Assembly: GCA_009838195.1 (NCBI GenBank) | Contig: VXSC01000008.1 | Coordinates: 92,315 to 156,314 of the forward strand | Direction of reading: 5' to 3' | Origin: Rhodothermaceae bacterium | GTDB taxonomy: Bacteria; Bacteroidota; Rhodothermia; Rhodothermales; Bin80 | Length of the DNA stretch: 64,000 nt | Part shown: one piece after another, positions 56,466 to 64,000 of the stretch | Layout: the number at the start of each line of letters is the position of its first letter | Position numbering within the stretch: position 1 is the first letter of the stretch | The notes under the pieces: model-generated | Database searches by the model: none | What the model was told of the DNA's origin: nothing | The model's input: the letters and a program-made list of their open reading frames with translations, nothing else | Position numbers and translations under genes: made by a program

Positions 56466-58763
56466 ATGCGTAGAATCTTTTTTCACATCGGCAACAGAAT
56501 CCAAATGCGTTCTCCAAAATTGTACTCACTGTTGTGGGCTGCAATGATCGGAAATGCCCTATTCCAGCTTTCACCGATGCAAACCTGGGCACAATCCCCT
56601 GAAACAGATCTCCCGCCTCTGATCCTTTCAAGATTGACAGGCCCGATCGAAGTGGATGGATTTGTAAACGATCCAGCCTGGGAAGAGGTGGATTCTCTGC
56701 CCTTAGTTATGTACAGTCCTGTATTTATGGGCAACATGTCTGAAAGAACAAATATTCGTGTCGCCTATGACGATAAGTACATGTATCTGGGAGCAGTGCT
56801 GTACGATAGTGATCCAGATGGAATTCGGGCAAATTCAATGTACCGAGATCGGTACAGTGGAGATGATACGGTTGCGCTCATCCTCGACACGTTTAATGAC
56901 CGCCAGAATGGCCTGTGGTTCACCACCACCCCCAATAATGTTCGGATTGATATGGCCATTTCGAACGATCTGGACTCAGGTGGGCGCAGTCCGTTTGGCA
57001 CAGTAATCAATATGAGCTGGGATACGTTCTGGGATTCGGCTACCCAGAGAACAGACTATGGATGGTCTGTAGAAATGCGAATCCCCTTTACAAGCTTGGG
57101 ATTCCAATCCGTTGATGGCCTAGTGGAAATGGGCATGTCCGTAACTCGTCGTATTTCCAGAAAAAATGAAATCCACGAATTCCCGGCAACTCCTCCAAAT
57201 TGGGATCGAGGATACGCGAAACCAAGCAGGTTTCGTAGAATCCATCTGCGTGACGTCGATGTAGGGCGCCCACTCTATATCACTCCATATGTGGCCAGCG
57301 GGATGGAAAAGTATTCGACGCTCTCAGATGATGAGACTCGGTATGATCAACCATCAAACTGGACCGGGGATGTCGGTGGAGACGTGAAATACAATCTCAC
57401 CAATAACCTGACACTTGATTTAACCGTGAATACAGACTTTGCCCAGGTTGAAGCCGACGACCAGCAGGTCAACCTCACACGCTTTTCACTTTTTTTCCCG
57501 GAAAAGCGTCGGTTTTTCCAGGAACGCTCAGGCATCTTTGAGTACCGAACCGTAGGACGATCCGATAGACTTTTCAATACTCGTCAAATCGGTCTCTACG
57601 AAGGTGAAACCGTGCCCATTTATGGGGGAGCTCGTCTAGTCGGCCGCGTTGGTGAATGGGACATCGGAGTGATCAACATGCAAGCAGCCGCCGCTCATGG
57701 AAATCCTTCGGAAAACTTTGGAATCTATCGTTTGCGCAAGCAAGTCTTTAATCCCAACTCTTATGCTGGAGGTATTGCCACCACGCGCCTTGGCTCAAAA
57801 GGAAACCGAAATATTGTATATGGGCTTGATTCACAGATCAAAGTTGGAGCCAACGAATATCTGGATCTGAAATGGGCACAAACCTTTGATGAAGGTTCCT
57901 CCCGTAACGATCCAAGAGCCAATGGCTTTGCCCGGATACAAATTCAACGGCGTACCGAGGTTGGATTCTCATATCGTCTGTCTACCGCTTGGGGAGGGAC
58001 AGAATTTGAACCTGGTGTTGGGTTTGTTTCGCGAACCGGTTTTGTTCAACCGTTCATTCTGGCTGGATACGGTTGGTTTGCCAGCGAGCGCTCCAAGATT
58101 CAATTCGTTCGTCCACAAGTTTTATTTGTACAATTTCTGCGCGACTCAGATGGAAGCCTTGAAACCCAAATCGCTTGGCTTGACTGGTCTCTAGATATGA
58201 AATCAGGTGATTCTCATACGTTTCAGCTAGAAGTACAAAAAGATAACCTTACCGAACCGGCGGAACTTCCAGAAGACACAGAAATTCCCGCAGGTAGATA
58301 TACTTTTTACGGCTTCAATTGGGACTACATGATGCGCTTTGGCCGACTCTGGCGCATCAATGCATCCACAGAATTCGGACAATTCTACGACGGCTCCAAC
58401 ATTCAAATTGAGTTAGAACCCACTTGGAATCTGTCCCGATACTTGGAGTTTGGGGGAACATATCAATTCAATCGTGTGCGTTTCCCTGACCGAGACCAAG
58501 AATTTTTTGTCCATCTCGCTCGAATTCGGACACAGATCAGTTTTTCTACAGCGGCCAGCATCAGTGCTTTTCTGCAGTACAGTACCGCGGCAGATGTGGT
58601 TTCTGCAAATGTACGCTTTCGGTACAACTTCCGTGAAGGGAATGATCTCTGGCTCGTATACAATGAAGGACGTAACACCGACCGGATGGGAGAGAATCCT
58701 GTCCTCCCAGTTCTAGATTCTAGAACACTATTCCTAAAGTATACCTACACATTCATCCGCTAA
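56466..58763 (+). CDS. CBM9-like/DUF5916 outer-membrane protein
   Basis: About 765 residues; the ATG at 56466 follows a possible GTG, and Met at 56505 (MRSPKLYSLLWAAM) would give a cleaner signal peptide, so the start is uncertain. Residues about 50-260 are a CBM9-like beta-sandwich (GPIEVDGFVNDPAWEEVDSL, VAYDDKYMYLGAVLYDSDP, GWSVEMRIPFTSLGF). The remainder is the DUF5916 barrel (FFPEKRRFFQERSGIFEY, FNRVRFPDRDQEFFVHLARIR). The family is common in Rhodothermota and Bacteroidetes outer membranes, often near TonB receptors, with unknown function. Confidence 0.8.
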   Translation: MRRIFFHIGNRIQMRSPKLYSLLWAAMIGNALFQLSPMQTWAQSPETDLPPLILSRLTGPIEVDGFVNDPAWEEVDSLPLVMYSPVFMGNMSERTNIRVAYDDKYMYLGAVLYDSDPDGIRANSMYRDRYSGDDTVALILDTFNDRQNGLWFTTTPNNVRIDMAISNDLDSGGRSPFGTVINMSWDTFWDSATQRTDYGWSVEMRIPFTSLGFQSVDGLVEMGMSVTRRISRKNEIHEFPATPPNWDRGYAKPSRFRRIHLRDVDVGRPLYITPYVASGMEKYSTLSDDETRYDQPSNWTGDVGGDVKYNLTNNLTLDLTVNTDFAQVEADDQQVNLTRFSLFFPEKRRFFQERSGIFEYRTVGRSDRLFNTRQIGLYEGETVPIYGGARLVGRVGEWDIGVINMQAAAAHGNPSENFGIYRLRKQVFNPNSYAGGIATTRLGSKGNRNIVYGLDSQIKVGANEYLDLKWAQTFDEGSSRNDPRANGFARIQIQRRTEVGFSYRLSTAWGGTEFEPGVGFVSRTGFVQPFILAGYGWFASERSKIQFVRPQVLFVQFLRDSDGSLETQIAWLDWSLDMKSGDSHTFQLEVQKDNLTEPAELPEDTEIPAGRYTFYGFNWDYMMRFGRLWRINASTEFGQFYDGSNIQIELEPTWNLSRYLEFGGTYQFNRVRFPDRDQEFFVHLARIRTQISFSTAASISAFLQYSTAADVVSANVRFRYNFREGNDLWLVYNEGRNTDRMGENPVLPVLDSRTLFLKYTYTFIR

Positions 58764-59033
58764 CAAAACGACCCGGAATTCATCGCCCATGCAGTATTAT
58801 GGTCTCGTAATGATGCTAATCTGCACCATAACCCTGAACCATAATCGGTAGCGGCTCAGAATCGTTGGAGTACTCCCCTTCCAGAAGGATATGAAGAAGA
58901 ACTGGATGAATGGCTGTGCAGTACCTTCCAATTATAATCCCACCAATAATACTTGTATCCTATTGAAATTGAGGATATTAGTGCGTATGTTTCTTTTGCT
59001 GTTGCAGTTATAACCATTCAAGAGATAAACCTC

Positions 59034-59450
59034 ATGATTCGTTCAATTTGCTCGTTTGCAGTTGTTGCCGTCCTTTTCGGGTTTGCAGCCCCGACAATTG
59101 CACCTTCAGGTTCAATCGGTACAGGACCTGGTCAGATCAGCCCACGCAAGGCATATGCACAGGGCAAGTCGTTAACCTTCAAAGTACTGGCTTGCAAGGG
59201 ATGCCCCATCCAAAAGTCTGAACTAGATCGCGACCGAGCAATGAGCTTGGCCGCCAGCCTGGAGGCAGTTTACGCGGAGGAGGAAACTGGATCGCCCGAT
59301 GACGAGGTGGTTAAAGGGTTGTGCGGACCAGATTCGGATGAGGATGATTGCGGCATCCGTATGGAGGTCGTACATTATTTTCTGACCCGTCGCTATAAGC
59401 TACAAACGCCCGTCCGTGGGATACAAAACGATGTCATTGATGAAGAGTGA
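59034..59450 (+). CDS. Small exported Cys-containing protein of unknown function
   Basis: The ATG at 59034 gives 138 residues with a signal peptide (MIRSICSFAVVAVLFGFAA), an in-frame longer frame is not needed. The mature part has LACKGCPIQKSELDRD (a CxxC motif) and LCGPDSDEDDCGIRMEV, so two Cys pairs, and a Glu/Asp-rich stretch EEETGSPDDEV. No family is recognised. The 3' end overlaps the next gene's start region (ATG 59440), which suggests coupled translation with the outer-membrane barrel. A periplasmic redox or metal role is a guess. Confidence 0.6.
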   Translation: MIRSICSFAVVAVLFGFAAPTIAPSGSIGTGPGQISPRKAYAQGKSLTFKVLACKGCPIQKSELDRDRAMSLAASLEAVYAEEETGSPDDEVVKGLCGPDSDEDDCGIRMEVVHYFLTRRYKLQTPVRGIQNDVIDEE

Positions 59451-60408
59451 GAAAAATGGACGGACCGGATTCGCTCTCCGCAGGCTGATACTGCCTGCTC
59501 TCTTGAGCATAGCGGTTTGGTATCCGTCACAGACGGCCCTGGCCCAAGGTACGCCGTGGATTGCAGAACCCCGTACCGGTAGTGTCAGTGTCTCGTACTA
59601 TAATCAGAATGCCGAAGAATTCTACCGGGGTACAGAAACCGTTAAAGGGCCTTTGGAAGCTACAGGAGCAAATCTGGGACAGAGCACAGTGTGGATCCAT
59701 GCCAACTATGCAATTAATGATGCGATTGCCGTGGATCTGCAGACAGCCTGGGCAAAAAGTAATGTAGATGGTGCGGTCGGTCCGTCTGGTGGTGAAGAAA
59801 GTTACAGTGGGTTATTCGATACCAATCTTTCTGTAACTTGGCGCTTTATCGATGAATTGGTCAGCAATGCACCAAGTGTTGCGGCACGTGTTGGAGTAAC
59901 AATTCCTGGTGGCTACGACACAGGTTATATCAACTCGCTCGGAGATGGCGCCAGTGGATTTGAGGGTTCATTGATTGTCGGCAAATTCTGGAATATCGCA
60001 GGCGCATCAGCAGAATTTGGCTACCGACACAGAGGGTCTACTTCGGTCAACTCCAATGCAGTCGGCGCTGGCCAAGGTGGGGATATTGATGTTCCTTCGG
60101 AGATCTTCATGAACCTGTGGGTCTTTGTTCCCGTCGGCAATCGTGTGAGAGTAGGAGGAAATTACCGCATGGTGAATGCCACATCCGGCATTGATATCGG
60201 TGGATCTGGTTTTTCGCCGAGCCGATTTCCCGGCTTGGAAGAAGATAGCCAGATTCTTGGCGGCCAGTTATTTGCCGATCTGTTTGGCAGCACGAGCGCA
60301 CATGCTTTTTTCGGTAAGATCGTTGGAGGTCGTAATACGGCAAAGTCTACCGTGTTCGGTATCGGCCTCAGCGTGGGTTTGGGTGGTGGCTTCGGTGGTA
60401 GTCTGTAA
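59440..60408 (+). CDS. Outer-membrane beta-barrel protein
   Basis: The ATG at 59440 (MKSEKNGRTGFALRR) gives about 322 residues; starts at 59416 and 59431 are possible. A signal peptide ends near TALAQGTPW. Repeated amphipathic strands (GSVSVSYYNQNAEEF, STVWIHANYAINDAIAVDLQTAWAK, TNLSVTWRFIDELV, GLSVGLGGGFGGSL at the end) suggest a barrel like transporter-type outer-membrane proteins. It overlaps the small Cys protein, and a DUF547 gene follows 104 bp later. Function unknown. Confidence 0.68.
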   Translation: MKSEKNGRTGFALRRLILPALLSIAVWYPSQTALAQGTPWIAEPRTGSVSVSYYNQNAEEFYRGTETVKGPLEATGANLGQSTVWIHANYAINDAIAVDLQTAWAKSNVDGAVGPSGGEESYSGLFDTNLSVTWRFIDELVSNAPSVAARVGVTIPGGYDTGYINSLGDGASGFEGSLIVGKFWNIAGASAEFGYRHRGSTSVNSNAVGAGQGGDIDVPSEIFMNLWVFVPVGNRVRVGGNYRMVNATSGIDIGGSGFSPSRFPGLEEDSQILGGQLFADLFGSTSAHAFFGKIVGGRNTAKSTVFGIGLSVGLGGGFGGSL

Positions 60409-60512
60409 TCACACTTAGCTAAGCTTCGGACCTCTGTCTAACAGAATATGGCTGTTTTGGCCAAGCCTGCAGCATTGCCTTTGACCAATGAACTGATAAA
60501 AGGTCTGTTTGA

Positions 60513-61388
60513 ATGCAATCGAAAACCATAAAACGAAAACAGGATGCTAGGGGCTCTTTTTCCCGTCGATTCGGGACTGGAGTTTTTGGGCTATTGATAC
60601 TTATTGTCCCCTTCTCTTATGGTCAAGCTACAGATAGTATTTGGGAGAAATTCGATTCTTCGAATACTACCACAATTGACCACTCCGACTGGCAGGCAAT
60701 CCTAGATACATACTTGGTCACGGACGACCCATCCGGTATACATCTATTTGACTATCAGGCACTCCAAGAAAACACAGCAGATCGACAGCGTCTCAATCAA
60801 TACCTTGAGCAGCTTCAAGAGCTGGACCCTCGCCAATATGTACGGGACGTTCAGATGGCCTATTGGATCAATCTCTACAATGCGGTGACCATACGTGTCG
60901 TTGTGGATGCCTACCCTGTTGAATCAATTATGCAGATTAACAATGAAGAAAAACCCAATTCCGGGCCATGGAAAGACATTCATGCAACTGTAGCTGGAAT
61001 TCCCCTAACGCTGGATAATATTGAACACGATATCCTGCGCCCGATCTGGCAAGACAACCGGATTCACTATGCCGTCAATTGCGCCAGTTTGGGTTGTCCG
61101 AACCTGGCATCCCAAGCATTCACGGCTGCCAACTTGGAACAACTCTTGGATGAAAATGCGAAAGAATTTGTGAATCATCTGCGTGCAGTGGAACTCTTGG
61201 ATGAAGCGTTCGGGGTCACCTCAAGTCTGTATTTTTGGTATATGGAAGATTTTGGCGACTCTGAGGCTGGGGTACTGGCGCACCTACAGAAGTATGCAGA
61301 TGAAGACTTGGCGGAGCAGTTGAAAGGCTTTGAGGGATCATTAGATCATGAGTACGATTGGCGCCTTAATGTAACGAGTATCCAATAG
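60513..61388 (+). CDS. DUF547-domain exported protein
   Basis: A 291-residue protein with a signal peptide ending near FSYGQATD. DUF547 hallmarks are FDYQALQENTADRQRLNQYL, AYWINLYNAVTI (the conserved Trp-x-N-x-YNA motif), WKDIHATVAGIPLTLDNIEHDILRP and IHYAVNCASLGCPNLASQAF with the conserved NCAS/CP cysteines. The domain is distantly related to papain-like folds and may be catalytic; the biological role is unknown. Linked to a barrel and a Cys-rich protein immediately upstream. Confidence 0.85.
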   Translation: MQSKTIKRKQDARGSFSRRFGTGVFGLLILIVPFSYGQATDSIWEKFDSSNTTTIDHSDWQAILDTYLVTDDPSGIHLFDYQALQENTADRQRLNQYLEQLQELDPRQYVRDVQMAYWINLYNAVTIRVVVDAYPVESIMQINNEEKPNSGPWKDIHATVAGIPLTLDNIEHDILRPIWQDNRIHYAVNCASLGCPNLASQAFTAANLEQLLDENAKEFVNHLRAVELLDEAFGVTSSLYFWYMEDFGDSEAGVLAHLQKYADEDLAEQLKGFEGSLDHEYDWRLNVTSIQ

Positions 61389-61429
61389 GTTAGCCTACTT
61401 CAATGATTTTTGCACTGCTTTCAAAGAAT

Positions 61430-62758
61430 TCACATCCGCACTGCCCCCTCATCTGGGAGAAGGGTGGATCTTCTGGATCTCCACCTGAATATGTCGTAGG
61501 ACAACGCCAACAGGATCACTCCATACTCAAAAGGTCGTACCCAATCTGGATGTGCGAAGGGATGCATCTCCATGTTATCCAGATTCAGCCCTGTGATATA
61601 CGATAACAGTACTGCGACCGATGCCGTCCACGCCCATGCACTTGGACGGATCGCTGCAAAGGGAAGCAGCCACAACAGGTACCAGGAATTGACAACTGGC
61701 CAGAGTGCGAATAGCCCACCATAAATCCAGTCGCCCCGTACAATTGTGCCAAGAGTACTCCGCCTGTAGACCGAGTAGTAAATCCCTATCGCGATTGCAA
61801 GTACAAGCCCACATACGATCCGAGCCGTCGCGTTGGGCACCCAAGGCTTTAACAAACTAAATAAGGCCGCATTGAATTCCCATTCGCGGGTGAATACAAG
61901 TAATGTCTCCAAATCTGTACTCCCCTGCAAAACGAAAGGCAAGTAGATCAGCGCCAGTGTTCCGAGAAAGATCCCCCATACACGTAAACGTGCACGCACT
62001 AGAATAAACGGGACGACAAGCAATGCAAGAACTTTAGCCCCCACAGCCAAAGCCAAAAAGATGGCCGCACCGTAAATCCTGTCTCTTCGAACCAGCACTA
62101 TCGCGGCAAGAACAAGAAATACGGCAACTCCGTCAGGATGGGCGGTAAAAGCAATTTCCTTGATCACCAATGGACTCCACGCATAGAGCAGTACTGCCGG
62201 TGCAGGTGCCAATCGAAGAAGTAGACCTATGGTCATCAGGTCGAAAAGAATCATTAATGCCTGCAATGCAGTGACACTGCCAGGAGCAAGTCCGTATCCC
62301 CCCAAAAAGACAAGTTGCGTTACCGGCCCGTAGATCGTCGGCAATTCAGGGTAGTTGATGCCATCCAGAATACGCTGGAACCGGTCAGGTATGCTCATAT
62401 CCTGGAAAAAAGCTTCAGGAGGCAAACCGTAAGGGGTACCGTCCTGAATGAAGCGAAAAGCATCCCATAAGTATCTGTAGAAGTCGTCCTCATAGAAGGG
62501 ACCACCAATCAGCCCGCAGATACGAAATATGATTGACCAGCCGATGAGCCGAGTCACAGGTAATTTTTGATCAGGATTGCGACGGTAATGGTCATAGAGA
62601 ATGAAGGTGGCTGCCGCAACACAAATAGAGAGTCCCAGAAATAGATGGAGAGAGGGGGCTCCCGAAGTTCGAGTGATCCAGGAGAGTAATCCATAGACCA
62701 GTAGGCATGCCAAACCCGTCAGATCAATCGGAGAAATAATTCGCATCAATCTCTGCAT
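61430..62758 (-). CDS. GT-C-type membrane glycosyltransferase (polyprenyl-phosphate mannosyl/glucosyl-transferase-like)
   Basis: A 442-residue membrane protein with about 11-12 hydrophobic segments and the short periplasmic acidic motif GGPFYEDDFYRYLWDAFRF near residue 85, which resembles the catalytic Asp/Glu loop of GT-C enzymes (GT87/DUF2029 type). TIYGPVTQLVF follows. Such enzymes take sugars from polyprenyl phosphate. No partner gene next to it defines the acceptor. It lies opposite the exported-protein genes. Confidence 0.68.
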   Translation of the reverse strand: MQRLMRIISPIDLTGLACLLVYGLLSWITRTSGAPSLHLFLGLSICVAAATFILYDHYRRNPDQKLPVTRLIGWSIIFRICGLIGGPFYEDDFYRYLWDAFRFIQDGTPYGLPPEAFFQDMSIPDRFQRILDGINYPELPTIYGPVTQLVFLGGYGLAPGSVTALQALMILFDLMTIGLLLRLAPAPAVLLYAWSPLVIKEIAFTAHPDGVAVFLVLAAIVLVRRDRIYGAAIFLALAVGAKVLALLVVPFILVRARLRVWGIFLGTLALIYLPFVLQGSTDLETLLVFTREWEFNAALFSLLKPWVPNATARIVCGLVLAIAIGIYYSVYRRSTLGTIVRGDWIYGGLFALWPVVNSWYLLWLLPFAAIRPSAWAWTASVAVLLSYITGLNLDNMEMHPFAHPDWVRPFEYGVILLALSYDIFRWRSRRSTLLPDEGAVRM

Positions 62759-63011
62759 GGGAAAGAAAGGCAGCCAGTAAGACGTTCCAGATTAAACTTG
62801 AAAAAGGGACATGTTGTAGTATCCGCCAAATGTAATACTCACCCACAGGGACACACAATGTAACGAGTTTGGGTCGCCATAGTACGAGAGCACGAAAATA
62901 ATACACGTAATGACATATAGCGATCGGCCAGTCGATCCTGTCATTACAATTTTGGACGCCAAATAGTATCTTGAGGTGTCCTCGTCGATATTCACCTGTT
63001 AATCATAAGCG

Positions 63012-64000
63012 ATGACCCGTAATCTATTGCTCACGCAGCATTATTTACGTGCTGTATTGGTTTTATTGATGCTCGCGGCTTTGAGTGTACAATCGTTGTT
63101 GGCCCAGAATCGTCGGGGTACCCCCATTCCGGAGGGACATGGGAAAGAACTGGTTGAACAGGCATGTACATCTTGTCATACCATTTCTGCAATTACAAGG
63201 TCAGGGTTTGATGGAGTGGAGATGTGGCGCTCTGTTCAGGAATCCATGATGGAATTACCCGAGTCAGATGCCGTTCGCATCGCCGAATACCTAGCCGAGC
63301 ATTTTCCTGCCCGTGAAGATCGGAAACCAACCCTTGTCGATGGTCCAGTTGAAATAGATATTCAGGAATGGATTGTCCCTACGCTGGGGCAACGCTCCCG
63401 TGACCCTGTTGAAGCCCCTGACGGTGCCATCTGGTGGACAGGTATGTGGGCGAGTCTTGTGGGACGGCTTGATCCTGTGACAGGAACAATGGAAGAATAT
63501 CCACTACCTCCAGAGGCACGACCACACAGTATTGTTCCAGATGATGAGGGTTATATCTGGTACACGGGCAACAGTAATGGTACGATTGGGAAGCTTGATC
63601 CAGAAACTGGAGAAATCACCGAATATCCAACCGAAGCTGGCGATCCTCATACAGCTGTCTTTCACCCAAACGGGAAGTTGTACTTCACGTCACAGAGAGC
63701 TGCAATGCTCGGCAGACTTGATCCCGAAACTGGTGAACTTACAGAGATCCCTACAGAGCCAAGACCCTATGGCATCATCGTAGCGCAGAATGGTACTGTG
63801 TGGATCGCCTATAATGGAACCAACAAGCTTGCCTCTATGGATCCAGAATCCATGGAATTACGATACTACGCCATTTCCGACGAAGATACCCGTATTCGCA
63901 GATTAGGGATTGATTCCAAAGGGATCATCTGGTATGTGAATTCCACTGGTATAGTAGGACGGCCGTCAGATAAGGCTACGGGGCGCTATGTATTTCGTAA
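63012..64000 (+). CDS. Cytochrome c-like / virginiamycin B lyase-like propeller protein (partial)
   Basis: An ATG at 63012 opens a frame through the window end (329 codons visible). A signal peptide (LVLLMLAALSVQSLLAQ) is followed by CTSCH at about residue 55-59, the c-type heme motif, within a short cytochrome domain (about 40-105). From about 125 on, propeller repeats appear, such as IWWTGMWASLVGRLDPVTG, IWYTGNSNGTIGKLDPETG, LYFTSQRAAMLGRLDPETG, typical of Vgb/streptogramin-lyase-like folds. The combination suggests an exported heme protein with a propeller sensor or enzyme module. The end lies beyond the window. Confidence 0.72.
   Translation, partial: MTRNLLLTQHYLRAVLVLLMLAALSVQSLLAQNRRGTPIPEGHGKELVEQACTSCHTISAITRSGFDGVEMWRSVQESMMELPESDAVRIAEYLAEHFPAREDRKPTLVDGPVEIDIQEWIVPTLGQRSRDPVEAPDGAIWWTGMWASLVGRLDPVTGTMEEYPLPPEARPHSIVPDDEGYIWYTGNSNGTIGKLDPETGEITEYPTEAGDPHTAVFHPNGKLYFTSQRAAMLGRLDPETGELTEIPTEPRPYGIIVAQNGTVWIAYNGTNKLASMDPESMELRYYAISDEDTRIRRLGIDSKGIIWYVNSTGIVGRPSDKATGRYVFR

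Noticed and set aside
1..64000. CRISPR array, rRNA operon, phage or secretion-system cluster
   Set aside because: No regularly spaced short repeats, rRNA segments or structural phage genes were found.

Overview
The window reads as chromosome of a Gram-negative bacterium of the Rhodothermota/Balneolota (FCB, Bacteroidetes-like) branch. The main signs are a secreted protein with a type IX secretion (T9SS) C-terminal sorting tail, a TonB receptor with a carboxypeptidase-like N-domain, a DUF5916/CBM9-like outer-membrane protein, several propeller lipoproteins or exported propellers, the holB-ricT pairing, a split metH, and a bacillithiol-type YtxJ protein. The assignment is inferred from gene content; no 16S rRNA gene is present.

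Layout. 1-3463: envelope folding genes (three SurA/parvulin-type proteins) and a MoxR ATPase. 3550-4515: an EamA transporter that ends convergently with parE. 4372-12103: a mobile island of about 7.4 kb bounded by 340-bp direct repeats (about 95% identical) of the EamA/parE 3' ends. It holds a decayed IS1634-type element, a propeller lipoprotein with an odd small upstream frame and a terminator-like hairpin, an IS21 istA remnant and a broken large serine recombinase. 11867-16107: the parC-parE operon. 16769-24462: Na+/solute symporter, GroES-like protein, tRNA-Met, holB, ricT and a Spondin/Calx-beta T9SS protein. 24580-31746: EF-G-like protein, accD-nagB-DAHP synthase, oligoendopeptidase F, ytxJ. 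31843-37883: a minus-strand methionine-cycle operon: an ArsR-methyltransferase-MetF triple fusion, metH (homocysteine domain), metH (folate/B12/activation domains), then an fdxA remnant. 38354-45145: recA, cinA-pyrE-pgsA, dnaK, tatD. 45620-46906: a DoxX-esterase fusion. 46989-51655: a TRAP transporter operon (dctQ, dctM, dctP) with an NCS2-type permease placed between dctM and dctP. 52190-53475: a complete IS5-family element with target duplication. 53569-64000: outer-membrane and exported proteins (TonB receptor, DUF5916, small Cys protein, beta-barrel, DUF547), a GT-C glycosyltransferase, and a truncated cytochrome c/Vgb-like propeller.

The most unusual points are the ArsR-methyltransferase-MetF fusion with a palindromic site at its start, the NCS2 permease with an extra cytosolic domain locked into a TRAP operon by 4-bp overlaps, the repeat-bounded island, and a small signal-peptide frame with an in-frame TGA just upstream of a lipoprotein whose first codons lie inside an intrinsic-terminator-like hairpin.
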